Shown: piece by piece, positions 1 through 9,739 of the stretch
Layout: each line of letters starts with the position of its first letter
Numbering within the stretch: position 1 is the first letter of the stretch
Assembly (NCBI GenBank): GCA_021773815.1
Contig: JAJFJS010000067.1
Coordinates: 1-64,000, forward strand
Origin: Gammaproteobacteria bacterium
GTDB lineage: Bacteria > Pseudomonadota > Gammaproteobacteria > Steroidobacterales > GCA-2729495
DNA: 64,000 nt
Direction of reading: 5' to 3'
The notes under the pieces: model-generated
Database searches by the model: none
Seen by the model: the letters and a program-made list of their open reading frames with translations, nothing else
What the model was told of the DNA's origin: nothing
Made by a program: the position numbers and the translations under genes

Positions 1-676
1 GGATATTGAGACTAAACACGAATTTGTCCCATGAGGTTTCGATTCCCATCGCACCCAGCGCGACCGGGTCCAGTTGACTGCCGAACAACAGCGCCGTGCC
101 TTCCGCACCACCGGAATCGCGCACGACCACAAAAAGCATCCAGACCAGCACCAGCAAGAAGCCCGTCAGCATCAGCGACGACACCCGGGTGACCAGTGCA
201 AAGCCGAAGGCCGTTAGCAAAATCCACGCCAGCGTCATGCCACTGTAAATCAGGAGCCTCGACATCCAGGCATCGTCGACTGCAAAAAAGAACAAGAAGC
301 CCCGGTACAGCAAGCCGTTTTCAACAGCGAGGAAGCCGACGATCAGGAAGCCGAATATCAGCGATGCCAGCGCCGAGCCTCGCACCCCCAGTCCGTAATC
401 ACGAGTCATCAGCGTATTCGAGCAACCGGTGTCATACGCGATCCGCGCCAGCGCCCAGCCGAGCAGACCGCCGATGACGAAGGCACAGGCGCCCGCCGCC
501 AGCGCGATCCGGACGCCGGCGACAAAACAGACGACCGCGCCGAAAAACAGGATGACCAGCGTGGTCACGAGCCCGGTGGTATTCCAGGCGATGGCCAGCC
601 AGTTTTTTCTTTCGGCATCGGGCACGCGCTCGAGGGCGTGATCCTCCATGCTGGCGATGAGATTGGACGCGGTCAT
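1..676 (-). CDS. NCS1-type (purine-)cytosine permease-like transporter, partial (runs off left edge)
   Basis: Reverse-strand reading from ATG at 676 gives MTASNLIASMEDHALERVPDAERKNWLAIAWNTTGLVTTLVILFFGAVVCFVAGVRIALAAGA..., with multiple TM helices and an NCS1-like N-terminus; not in the ORF track because it is edge-truncated. Confidence 0.7.
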   Translation of the reverse strand, partial: MTASNLIASMEDHALERVPDAERKNWLAIAWNTTGLVTTLVILFFGAVVCFVAGVRIALAAGACAFVIGGLLGWALARIAYDTGCSNTLMTRDYGLGVRGSALASLIFGFLIVGFLAVENGLLYRGFLFFFAVDDAWMSRLLIYSGMTLAWILLTAFGFALVTRVSSLMLTGFLLVLVWMLFVVVRDSGGAEGTALLFGSQLDPVALGAMGIETSWDKFVFSLNI

Positions 677-1058
677 TGAGTCAATCTAGCGCAAGGAGTG
701 CCCGGTCGCCTGACCGATCAGGCAACGAACATTGCAATTTTGCTCGCCCGTTCAGGGCCGACCTTCTTATCCGCCGGCCAGCCGAAAACTGCCGCTCTAC
801 GTGGCCCCATAGCCGAACTCCCCGCCGGCGGCACGCGAATTCGATGCTGTCGAATCGTGCCTGCCACCGTCCGAAAACGGAAGAAAGTCCGTTGGATCGT
901 AGCAGACCAGTCCGACTCCCCGGTTAGCAATTTGGACACGAGACTATGCAGAATCGGTAGCCTTCACCGTGTCCACGACATGCACACACGACGATGATTT
1001 AACAGGTAATATCGAGCACGAATCCGGTCTCTTGCTTTGCATCAACAAGTTGGCCGTC

Positions 1059-1073
1059 GGGCGAGTTTCGCCC
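1059..1073. repeat. Small perfect hairpin GGGCGA-GTT-TCGCCC upstream of the molybdoenzyme operon
   Basis: Inverted repeat read directly from sequence, ~80 bp before the 1152 start. Confidence 0.4.
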
Positions 1074-1151
1074 TAGAATGATGACGTGAGTGTTTTCGTT
1101 CAGACCGCAATAGACGTTTAACGAATCGATATCAATGTTAGGAGGGGCGTA

Positions 1152-3770
1152 ATGTCCGCCAATCCCCAGTCGCCTCAGAATTCCCTCAAGTCCGGTCGCT
1201 GGATGCGATCGACCTGCAAGATGTGTCTGCATTCCTGCGGCACGATCATGCACGTCACGGACGAAGGAGTCGTCAACAAGATCGAAGGCGACCCGACGAA
1301 TCCATCGAATAACGGCAAGCTGTGTCCGAAAGGCAATTCGGCCATCATGCGGCATTACGATCCGAAGCGATTCAAGCAGCCGCTGAAACGAACGAATCCG
1401 AACAAAGGCCCCGGCGTCGATCCGATGTGGGAACCCATCGGCTGGGAAGAGGCACTCGATCTCGTCGCCGGGGAACTCAAGAAGACCATTGAGGACGATC
1501 CGCGCAAGATTCTGCCGTCTCTCGAAGACTTCCAGAAAATGCATATCTGGAACTGGCCACTGGCCTTCGGCAACCGCAACTGTTTCCAGTCGGGCGGCAC
1601 CATGTGCGGCGGCGCCTACCATCCGGTCAACGGCATCGTTCACTCGGCATTTGCGGTCGCGAACGACGTCAAACACTGCAACTACTGGATCAATGACGGC
1701 ACCGGCGACGGCTTCTCGTCCCATCTGCACGCGGCCGCCCAGTCCAACTGGGTTGCGAATGCGCGCATCGATCGCGGCATGCGCTGTGTGACGATCGAGC
1801 CGCGGCTGTCCATCTCCGCGGCCAAATCCGAGGAATGGATTCCGATCCGGCCGGCGACGGATCGACATTTTGCACTGGGCCTCTGCCACGTCATGGTCGC
1901 CGAGGAACTCTGCGACTATCGTTTCCTGCGCAAGGATACCAACGCACCGTACCTCGTCGGGCCCGACGGCTATTTCATGCGCAATGCAGACGGCAAGATC
2001 TATGTCTGGGATTCAGCCAACAACTGCGCCAAGACATGGGACGACGAGACGGTCGGCAAACTGGCGCTCGAAGGCACCTACCAGGTCGATGGCAAGGAGT
2101 GTCAGCCGGCCTTCCAGAAATTCAGGAACATCCTCGACGGCTGCTCGCCCGAGGAAATGGAAAAGATCACGACCGTACCCGCGGACACGGTACGACGCGT
2201 CGCCCGGGAATTTGCCGCCGCCGCCGACATCGGCGCGACCATCGAGATCGACGGACGAACACTGCCCCTGCGCCCGGCCGGCTACAACTATTACCGCGGC
2301 GCACAAGGCCACAAACACGGCTTCCAGACCAACCATGCGTTCAAGATGGTCAACTTCATGGTCGGCAACATCGACACGCCGGGGGGCCTGATGGGCGTCA
2401 CGCTGGATGATCAATGGATCGACCGCAGCCATGTCGAACTGGGCGAGAACGGCATGATGAAGCCCAATCCTCACCAGCTCGGCCCCGTACCGCCGTTTGC
2501 CTATCCGCCGAACAGCTACGATCTGCTGGAGTATTTCCCGATCGGCCTGCACCCGCCGCACCTGAATCTGGAGGTATTTCTGAATCCCGAGAAATACGGT
2601 GTCGAATACAAGCCGGACGTCATGGTGATCTGTCACTCCAACCCGATCTGGGCGCTGCAGGGGCCGCGCGAGAAATGGTTCGAGTTCATGGCCAGCATGC
2701 GCTTCATCGTCGTCTGCGACATCATCCCGACGGAAACGACCCAGTGGGCCGACGTCATCCTGCCGGCGCACGATGCGCTCGAATCGTGGAACATGACGAT
2801 GATCGAGCCGCCCCACACGGAAGGCATGTGCATGCGCCAGCCCGCGACGGCGCCGCTGTATGACACCAAGAGCGAAGAAGATATCTTCTACGAGCTGTCC
2901 GAGCGCATGGGCATCCTGGCCGCGTATAACGAGGTGATCAACATGATCCTCGGTTTCCATCACAAGCCCGAGCTGATGCTGGAGCCCGACAAGAAATACA
3001 CGGACAAGGAGATCGCCCGGCGTCGGGGCCTGCTCTGGAACGATAAAGACATCGACTGGTATATCGAACACGGCCATTCGGTAACCGAACGACGTTCGGA
3101 TAAATGGTACCGGCCGTGGGAAGGCATGCGCCTGCATTTCTATATCGAGGACGCCCTCAAGGAACGCGACACGTTGAAGGCCAACATGGAAGCGGCGAAT
3201 GTGCCGTTTCGCCATGACTGGTCGTGGCTCGACTACCAACCGCTGCCCACGGCGATCCTGGATCCGGTGCACGAAGAGCCCCCGGAATACGATCTCTACA
3301 GTATTTTTTACAAAGACATCCAGATGAATTTCGGCGAGAGCCTGAGTAATCCGTGGATCAAGGACATCGTTTACCGCGACCCGGTGCATATCGCATTGAT
3401 CCTGAACCCGAAGACCGCCGAAGCCCAGAAACTCGTGCAGGGCGACATCGTCAGGATCGACTCGCCCTATGGCCGGCTCTTCGGCCGCATCGGCACGTCC
3501 GAGGGCATGCATCCGGACACGCTCGGCGTATCCAACTCGCTGTCCCGGGCAAAAACAGGCCACTCCAAGGTCGCCCATGCCGGTGGCCATTACAACGATC
3601 TGCTGCCGTATGACCTGCGCAATACCGATGCGGTCACGGGCCAGCCGGAAACGGTCTGCAAGGTCAAGATCACACGACTCGATGACTGGCCGGAAGTCCT
3701 GAAGAACGGTGGCACGGTCTACGACATCGTGGACGAGATCAGCGAGCCGGGCAAAGGGAGGAAACACTGA
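1152..3770 (+). CDS. Molybdopterin oxidoreductase catalytic subunit (DMSO reductase/CISM family)
   Basis: 872 aa; N-terminal CKMCLHSC...CPKG 4Fe-4S motif, molybdopterin oxidoreductase and dinucleotide-binding domains; strong SD (aggagggg) before ATG. Confidence 0.93.
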   Translation: MSANPQSPQNSLKSGRWMRSTCKMCLHSCGTIMHVTDEGVVNKIEGDPTNPSNNGKLCPKGNSAIMRHYDPKRFKQPLKRTNPNKGPGVDPMWEPIGWEEALDLVAGELKKTIEDDPRKILPSLEDFQKMHIWNWPLAFGNRNCFQSGGTMCGGAYHPVNGIVHSAFAVANDVKHCNYWINDGTGDGFSSHLHAAAQSNWVANARIDRGMRCVTIEPRLSISAAKSEEWIPIRPATDRHFALGLCHVMVAEELCDYRFLRKDTNAPYLVGPDGYFMRNADGKIYVWDSANNCAKTWDDETVGKLALEGTYQVDGKECQPAFQKFRNILDGCSPEEMEKITTVPADTVRRVAREFAAAADIGATIEIDGRTLPLRPAGYNYYRGAQGHKHGFQTNHAFKMVNFMVGNIDTPGGLMGVTLDDQWIDRSHVELGENGMMKPNPHQLGPVPPFAYPPNSYDLLEYFPIGLHPPHLNLEVFLNPEKYGVEYKPDVMVICHSNPIWALQGPREKWFEFMASMRFIVVCDIIPTETTQWADVILPAHDALESWNMTMIEPPHTEGMCMRQPATAPLYDTKSEEDIFYELSERMGILAAYNEVINMILGFHHKPELMLEPDKKYTDKEIARRRGLLWNDKDIDWYIEHGHSVTERRSDKWYRPWEGMRLHFYIEDALKERDTLKANMEAANVPFRHDWSWLDYQPLPTAILDPVHEEPPEYDLYSIFYKDIQMNFGESLSNPWIKDIVYRDPVHIALILNPKTAEAQKLVQGDIVRIDSPYGRLFGRIGTSEGMHPDTLGVSNSLSRAKTGHSKVAHAGGHYNDLLPYDLRNTDAVTGQPETVCKVKITRLDDWPEVLKNGGTVYDIVDEISEPGKGRKH

Positions 3771-4384
3771 TGGCGCGCTACGGCATGGTATTCGATCTGC
3801 GGCGATGCATCGGCTGCAACGCCTGCGTCGTGGGCTGCAAACAGGAAAACACATTACCGGACGGCGTGTTTTTCACGCGTACGCTGAGCGAGGAATACGG
3901 CGTCTTCCCGGCCGTCAACCGCGTGTACATTCCGACACTCTGCAATCACTGCGAGGACGCGCCCTGCGAGAAGGTCTGCCCCAGCGGGGCAACCTACACG
4001 CGGGAAGACGGGATCGTCATGGTGGATGCCGACAAATGCATCGGCTGCGGATCCTGCGCGGTGGCGTGTCCCTATGATCAGCGCACGGAACTGAGCAAGG
4101 ATCTGTTCACCCAGGGGCTGTTTGGCGAAGGGGAACTGACGCCGTTCGAGGAACAGGGCTACTCGCGATTCACACCCGGCATGGTGACCAAATGTGATTT
4201 CTGCAGCGGCCGGGTCGATGCGGGGCTGGATCCCGCTTGCGTGGTCACGTGCCCGACCGATGCCCGGATCTTCGGCGATCTCGACGATCCCGACAGCAAG
4301 GCGAGTCGGCTGATTCGCGAGCGCGGCGGACGTCCGCCGTTGCCCGAAAAGAACACCAGTCCGAAAGTTTTTTACGTCGATTGA
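3770..4384 (+). CDS. 4Fe-4S ferredoxin-type electron transfer subunit (PsrB/DmsB-like)
   Basis: 204 aa; CIGCNACVVGCK, CNHCEDAPCEKVCP, CIGCGSCAVACPYD and CDFC motifs; overlaps the stop of the upstream subunit. Confidence 0.93.
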   Translation: MARYGMVFDLRRCIGCNACVVGCKQENTLPDGVFFTRTLSEEYGVFPAVNRVYIPTLCNHCEDAPCEKVCPSGATYTREDGIVMVDADKCIGCGSCAVACPYDQRTELSKDLFTQGLFGEGELTPFEEQGYSRFTPGMVTKCDFCSGRVDAGLDPACVVTCPTDARIFGDLDDPDSKASRLIRERGGRPPLPEKNTSPKVFYVD

Positions 4385-4411
4385 CGACACCATTCACGCA
4401 GGAGACTCGAC

Positions 4412-5305
4412 GTGTCTACGCGAAATGCCCCCATAGTCGGCGACAGTTTTAAGCTCGGTTATCGCTTCCAGCGCTACTGGGATACGCCGATGGCGAACGC
4501 CTTTTTCTTCGGTGAACTCGGCGCCGGATTGTTCTTCGTATCACTCTTGCTCGGGTTCGTGCCGGGCATGGCGGCCGGCATAGTGATCACCTGCATATTA
4601 AAAACGTATTTCCATGTGTCCCACATGGGCGTGCCGACCAAGGCATGGCGCGCCATCCTCAGACCCGATCGCTCCTGGATCAGCCGCGGACTACTGGCGA
4701 TCATCGTGTGGTCGACGTTCGGCGCCCTGCACGTCCTGAACCTTTGGTTCGGCCTCGAAGCCGCGCTCGGTTTCGGCCCGATCATCGGCGGTTTGATCAA
4801 ATTGATCGCCGCTTGTGCGGCACTGGTCGTGATGACCTATCAGGGCTTCGCGATGTCGCATTCCACGGCCATCTCCCTGTGGAGCAGCGGCCTGATGCCC
4901 GTTTCCAGCCTGGTCTATTCACTGACCGCAGGCACGATGCTGACGCTGGTATTCGGCTGGAACGCCCTTCTCGCCGGGCAACTGGGACTGCTGGTCAACG
5001 CCGCGCTGTTGCTGCTGGTGGTGATTGCCGTCGTATTGCTGAGCCTGCTGCATGGGGCGCACCATGGTTCGCCGGGCGGGCGCACCTCCGTGGAACTGCT
5101 GCTCAAGAGCCGGTACGCCCGATATTTTCTCGGCGCCGTCTGGGGCACGGGATTGATTCTGCCGGCGCTGTTGCTGTGGGCCGGAGCCGGCAGTTACCCG
5201 GCGGTTATCGTTGCTGCCATCGGCATGCTGAGCGGCTACTACGCCTACCGCGTACTGGTCTTCAAGGCCGGCGTCTTCGAACCCATCATGAGCTTTCGGC
5301 CGTAG
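4412..5305 (+). CDS. NrfD/DmsC-like membrane anchor subunit
   Basis: 297 aa polytopic membrane protein in operon with the catalytic and Fe-S subunits. Confidence 0.82.
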   Translation: MSTRNAPIVGDSFKLGYRFQRYWDTPMANAFFFGELGAGLFFVSLLLGFVPGMAAGIVITCILKTYFHVSHMGVPTKAWRAILRPDRSWISRGLLAIIVWSTFGALHVLNLWFGLEAALGFGPIIGGLIKLIAACAALVVMTYQGFAMSHSTAISLWSSGLMPVSSLVYSLTAGTMLTLVFGWNALLAGQLGLLVNAALLLLVVIAVVLLSLLHGAHHGSPGGRTSVELLLKSRYARYFLGAVWGTGLILPALLLWAGAGSYPAVIVAAIGMLSGYYAYRVLVFKAGVFEPIMSFRP

Positions 5306-5450
5306 GTCGGGACGCCCCGAAAACATTATTTCTGCCGCGATTCGCGCCGACGACTGACCACGCGGCAACCCGCGATGTGCCGACAGGCCGGTTGGGACAA
5401 AGCGCCGCGATGGCGCGCCGTTTGCCGATTACTTCCTGACCGCCGGAACA

Positions 5451-5483
5451 AACCGCCCCGTCGCGCCACGACGGGGCGGTTTT
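5451..5483 (+). terminator. Rho-independent terminator
   Basis: AACCGCCCCGTC-gcgccac-GACGGGGCGGTT followed by TT; lies between convergent genes and may be bidirectional. Confidence 0.88.
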
Positions 5484-5544
5484 CTGACCGCCCGGCGTTT
5501 GTGCCCCCGGTCTATGACCCAGGTCAATGGCCCGGGAAAATCGC

Positions 5545-8172
5545 CTAAAACGAGTACCTGACGTTAGCTTCGTAACGGCGCGGTGCGCGGAATGAGATCT
5601 CGTTACAGCCGCACAACGTCGCCAGGTCGAAGCCCTGGATGCCGGCGTTTTCGTCAGTCAGGTTGCGCCCTGCGACGCTGACCGACCAGCGCTCTTCCGG
5701 GCTGGTCCAACCGACGATCGCATTGACCAGCGTGTAACTGTCGAACTGATCGGCATCGAAATTCCGCAGGTTGTAATAAAACGAATCCGACCACGTGAAG
5801 TCACCCTGAATATTCATCATGCCGCGGCCAACTCGCCACTCGTAACGCAACAATCCGGCCACCTGGGTCGACGGCGCATACACCGGTTCGACGTCCTTGC
5901 AGATCACGGGGCTTGCAGGCGTACACGGCGCGGCTCCGTCACTCGGCGCTTCCGCGCGCAGCGGCACATTCTCGACGGTCGCATCGAACCAGCCGACGCT
6001 CAGCAATGCGTCCAGCCCCTCGATCGGTGATGTCTGAACTTCGAATTCGAGACCATAAGTCTCGGCGTCCTGATTGATCACGACGCCGCTGACACCGCCG
6101 AACAGGAATGCCTGATAGTCCTTGTAGTCATAATAGAAAAACGTGCCGTTGAACCGCGTCGTGCCGTCGAGCCAGGTCGACTTGAAGCCGGTCTCGAAGC
6201 TGTACAGGGTCTCGTCATCGTACGGAATCGCCGCGACCGGCACCGGCAGGCCGCCCGCCAGCTGTGCATTGAAGCTGCCGGCCTTGACGCCACGATTGAT
6301 GCCCGCGTACAGCAGCCAGTCGTCGGTAGGCCGCCAGTCAACCTGCAGCTTGCCGGCCCACAGCGTATCGCTGGTATCGTCATCGAAAGGCGCGAAATCC
6401 GCAGGCGACGTGCCGACCGGACCGATATTCACAGGCACGGGAATCGGCGCAGCTACATCGATCTGATGAATGCTCCTGGAATTGGAGTTGTAATAGATAT
6501 TCTGCTCGAAGTGATAGTCCTTTTCCTCCTGGATCAGGCGCAGTCCCGCGATTAGCGTGACGCGGTCGGCAAGCGCCCAGTCCACCTGGCCGAACAGCGA
6601 ATACGAATCGGTCCGCAGCTTCGCATCGGAACCCAGGTCAAAAGCCCCATCGGGCAAACCGTTACCTGGCCCCGGAACGACGCTGTTGACCGGAAATTTC
6701 AGGCCATTGTCCGACTCCGAATCGATATGCAGGTAATACAGGCCGGCAACCCACTGCAATGCGTCACTTGAACCGTTGATGCGGAGCTCCTGCGAAAACG
6801 CATCGGCATCGACGGCGGCATAATTCGCCGACTGGTTGACCGGCGCCGAGTCGACATCGATGAACAGCAGCTTCTCGAAGTCCTTGTAATCGCTGATCGA
6901 CGTCAGCGTCATGTTCGCGTCGAGATCCCACTCGGCGCGCAACTGCACGCCGGTCGTCTCGGTATCGGCGCTGTCGGCGAACGCAAAATCGCCCGAAAAC
7001 GTCCAGTCATCGCCGTCCGGATCCCGGTAGCCGAAGAAATCCCCGCCCTGAACGGGCATAAACATATTGTTGACCCGCGTTGTGTCAGCAATAAGATTCG
7101 CATCGAAGTCGTCGGGAAACCCGTTATTGTCCTGGTCGGAACCGCAGTCCGAACCGTCGGCACAGATACTGCGCCGGGAGTCGGTCAACGCGGTATCGAT
7201 GACATTGACCAGTTCGCCGGTGGAAAGCTGGACGGCGGGATCGGGGTTGCTGCCGTTATACACCGGCGTCGTCGGCTTGGACTGATACGGCCCCGTTGCC
7301 ATATCCGTTTTCGCGTAATTGACCGACAGCGTGAAGCGCAGATCATCGTTCGGATCAAACTCCAGAATGCCGCGCACTGCCTTCGTCTCCGTCTCGCCGA
7401 GGTCGGCGCCGGCGTCTATGCCCGGCGTGTTCGCGGCGAAGCCGTTGCCGCCGGCGGAAATCGTGCCGAGACCAAACCGGTTGGCGTCGTCACCGACATA
7501 GAGGTTCTGGAGGTACGGATCGCGTTTATCGTACAAACCGGCGATGCGCCCGGCCAGCGTCTTGCTGAACGGCCCGCCGATGGCGGCCTCGATCTTCGAG
7601 TAATTCGGGTCGGCACCGGTGTCATACTGCCCGTACGTCGCGTCGACATAGGCTTCCATCCCGTCGAAGCTGGGCTTGTTGCTGATGTACTGCACCACGC
7701 CGCCGGTCGCATTGCGGCCAAACAATGTACTCTGCGGGCCCTTCAGGACTTCAACGCGCTCAACATCGAACACCGCGAAAGTCTGACCCTGGGCGATCGG
7801 GATATAGCCCTCGTCCAGATAGACGGCAACCGGCGCTTCGATGATGTCGTTGAAGTCGTTCTGCGTCACGCCGCGGATGGAGAATTGCGTATTCTGTCCG
7901 GCGATGTTACCGCTGATGTTGACGTTGGGAACAAAGAGCGCGAGATCGAAGCTGTCCTGCACCCCGAGTACCTTCATCTGGTCACCGGTGAAGGTGCTGA
8001 CGGAGATACCGACGTCCTGAACATCCTGTTCGCGCTTCTGCGCCGTGGTAATGAGTTCCTCGAATACGGCCGCCTGGAGCGGCATTGCCGTCGCCGCGAC
8101 AATCAAGGAAATAGCGATGACTGCAAGTCTGCTGCGGAAGGACAGCCGCAGCGTTGCGCAATGAATAGACAT
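5545..8172 (-). CDS. TonB-dependent outer membrane receptor
   Basis: Signal peptide from MSIHCATLRLSFRSRLAVIA...; plug domain (SIRGVTQNDF..., VERVEVLKGPQSTLFGRNATGGVVQYISNKP), C-terminal beta-barrel ending ...RYSF; RBS ggggg before ATG at 8172 (ORF track start 8268 probably too long). Confidence 0.95.
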   Translation of the reverse strand: MSIHCATLRLSFRSRLAVIAISLIVAATAMPLQAAVFEELITTAQKREQDVQDVGISVSTFTGDQMKVLGVQDSFDLALFVPNVNISGNIAGQNTQFSIRGVTQNDFNDIIEAPVAVYLDEGYIPIAQGQTFAVFDVERVEVLKGPQSTLFGRNATGGVVQYISNKPSFDGMEAYVDATYGQYDTGADPNYSKIEAAIGGPFSKTLAGRIAGLYDKRDPYLQNLYVGDDANRFGLGTISAGGNGFAANTPGIDAGADLGETETKAVRGILEFDPNDDLRFTLSVNYAKTDMATGPYQSKPTTPVYNGSNPDPAVQLSTGELVNVIDTALTDSRRSICADGSDCGSDQDNNGFPDDFDANLIADTTRVNNMFMPVQGGDFFGYRDPDGDDWTFSGDFAFADSADTETTGVQLRAEWDLDANMTLTSISDYKDFEKLLFIDVDSAPVNQSANYAAVDADAFSQELRINGSSDALQWVAGLYYLHIDSESDNGLKFPVNSVVPGPGNGLPDGAFDLGSDAKLRTDSYSLFGQVDWALADRVTLIAGLRLIQEEKDYHFEQNIYYNSNSRSIHQIDVAAPIPVPVNIGPVGTSPADFAPFDDDTSDTLWAGKLQVDWRPTDDWLLYAGINRGVKAGSFNAQLAGGLPVPVAAIPYDDETLYSFETGFKSTWLDGTTRFNGTFFYYDYKDYQAFLFGGVSGVVINQDAETYGLEFEVQTSPIEGLDALLSVGWFDATVENVPLRAEAPSDGAAPCTPASPVICKDVEPVYAPSTQVAGLLRYEWRVGRGMMNIQGDFTWSDSFYYNLRNFDADQFDSYTLVNAIVGWTSPEERWSVSVAGRNLTDENAGIQGFDLATLCGCNEISFRAPRRYEANVRYSF

Positions 8173-8615
8173 ACGATCCCCCTTAGAATGTTGCTGAAGC
8201 AATATGTCAAGTGGACACGATCTAAGGTACACCATGCGGGGCAAGATGCAACATACCCCGGCGGGCATTGAATTCGTTTGAAATTCGCTGATTTACAGCC
8301 GGTAACGACAGACAGTCCGGCGGCCATGCCGGGCAACTGTTGTATTGTCGCAACAATCGAGCCACAGGCGAATCCGGTCTCGCGGGTGCCGGGCCCGCGG
8401 CGCATCGACAAATCCCCGGCGCCGCCGGCACGGCCCGCAGACCCGGCGATTGACCGCAAGACATTCGGTTATCTGACCCGGGCGAATCGCACCTGGAGAT
8501 TCGATCGTTGCGGCTGCTCATAACGATGCGGCGCCTGCCGAATCAGTCATTGACCGACCGGGTTCAGGCACTTAACCTCATTTGCTAACCGGATTTCGAT
8601 CATCCGAACAGGCTT

Positions 8616-9521
8616 ATGTCGAACAAATCCGAGCAAACGAAACAAGCCGGCGTGCGCTCCGTGCCGGCAATCTTTATTCCGGCCGACGGTGGACCGGCCG
8701 TCAGGGAACATTCCCTGGTCGTCGAGGAAGAACTGCTGACGATCGATGTCGAGGATATCGGCTGGTACACACTGATGTGGACGCCGACCGATTCGGCGCG
8801 GGAGGTTGTCGGTTTCACGCAGGCCCGGGGCGTGCTCGCGGCGACCGACGATCCGGAGGTTCTGGCGCTGGCGGCCGGCTTCCTGTTTACCGAGGGCCTG
8901 ATCCGCGGTCTCGGCGACGTCATCATCATGGAGGTCTGCGCCAGCGATTCGAGTATCGTCCGCGTCCGGCTGACCAACCCGGAGCGGGTCGCACCCAAGC
9001 GCCGTAACGTGACGATCGGCAGCGCCTGCGGCGTCTGCGGCGGTCAGGAAAGCGTCGACAACGTCATCGCCGAACTGGCGCCGGTCGCCGAAACGACGCA
9101 CCTGGACAGCGATCAGTTTGCGCGACTGATGTCGGCCATGCGCGAACTGCAGACCATCTTCGAAACGACCGGCGGCGCGCATGCCGCGGCCGTATTCAGC
9201 CGCGACGCCGAGATCATCGCCGTCGCCGAAGACCTCGGCCGGCACAACGCCCTCGACAAGGTCATCGGCAAATGCCTGCTCGGCAAGAAGGAGTTGTCCG
9301 GCTGCGGCCTGCTGTTGTCGAGCCGACTGAGCCTGGAGATGATCACGAAGGCGGTCCGGGCCGGTTTCGAAATCGTCGCCGCCGTGTCGGCGCCGACCTC
9401 GCTGGCAATCGAAATTGCCGACCGGTTCGGCGTCACGCTGTGCGGTTTCGTCCGCGACGGCCGGGCCACGATCTACGCCCATCCCCAGCGCATCAAGGAA
9501 ATCGGCCCGATCAGAAACTAA
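8616..9521 (+). CDS. fdhD: FdhD family sulfurtransferase (formate dehydrogenase accessory)
   Basis: 301 aa; GSACGVCGG CxxC motif, FETTGGAHAAAVF, EDLGRHNALDKVIG signatures. Confidence 0.94.
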   Translation: MSNKSEQTKQAGVRSVPAIFIPADGGPAVREHSLVVEEELLTIDVEDIGWYTLMWTPTDSAREVVGFTQARGVLAATDDPEVLALAAGFLFTEGLIRGLGDVIIMEVCASDSSIVRVRLTNPERVAPKRRNVTIGSACGVCGGQESVDNVIAELAPVAETTHLDSDQFARLMSAMRELQTIFETTGGAHAAAVFSRDAEIIAVAEDLGRHNALDKVIGKCLLGKKELSGCGLLLSSRLSLEMITKAVRAGFEIVAAVSAPTSLAIEIADRFGVTLCGFVRDGRATIYAHPQRIKEIGPIRN

Positions 9522-9561
9522 CGGCCGGAAACCTTTTCGGAGACCCGACTTTAGCTTTATT

Positions 9562-9592
9562 TTTCTGATGGTTATACGCTAATCATCAGAAA
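9562..9592. repeat. Inverted repeat TTTCTGATGGTT-atacgct-AATCATCAGAAA
   Basis: ~12 bp stem (one G-T wobble) with 7-nt loop in the convergent fdhD/DUF1329 gap; no canonical T-tract. Confidence 0.55.
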
Positions 9593-9672
9593 CTACTTTC
9601 ACCCGATGATCGGCGTTCCGACAGCCTGATCACGGCACCGGATCCGTGCCGGGAAGCCTGGCCCCGGAAATG

Positions 9673-9708
9673 AACGAGGCTGCCGGCCGGCGGGCCGACA
9701 GCCTCGTT
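9673..9708. terminator. Strong hairpin, probable terminator (weak T-tract)
   Basis: AACGAGGCTG...CAGCCTCGTT with GC-rich interior, downstream of the DUF1329 gene. Confidence 0.55.
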
Positions 9709-9739
9709 GCTCGAACAACGCGTAATCAGAACCTGCGAA

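Noticed and set aside
2013-3854. 613-aa antisense ORF opposite the molybdoenzyme gene
   Set aside because: Composition and lack of any domain fit a shadow ORF in a high-GC3 gene; the sense strand is clearly coding.
8173-8615. Cobalamin or other riboswitch upstream of the TonB receptor
   Set aside because: Only short hairpins visible; no recognisable B12-box or other conserved aptamer core.
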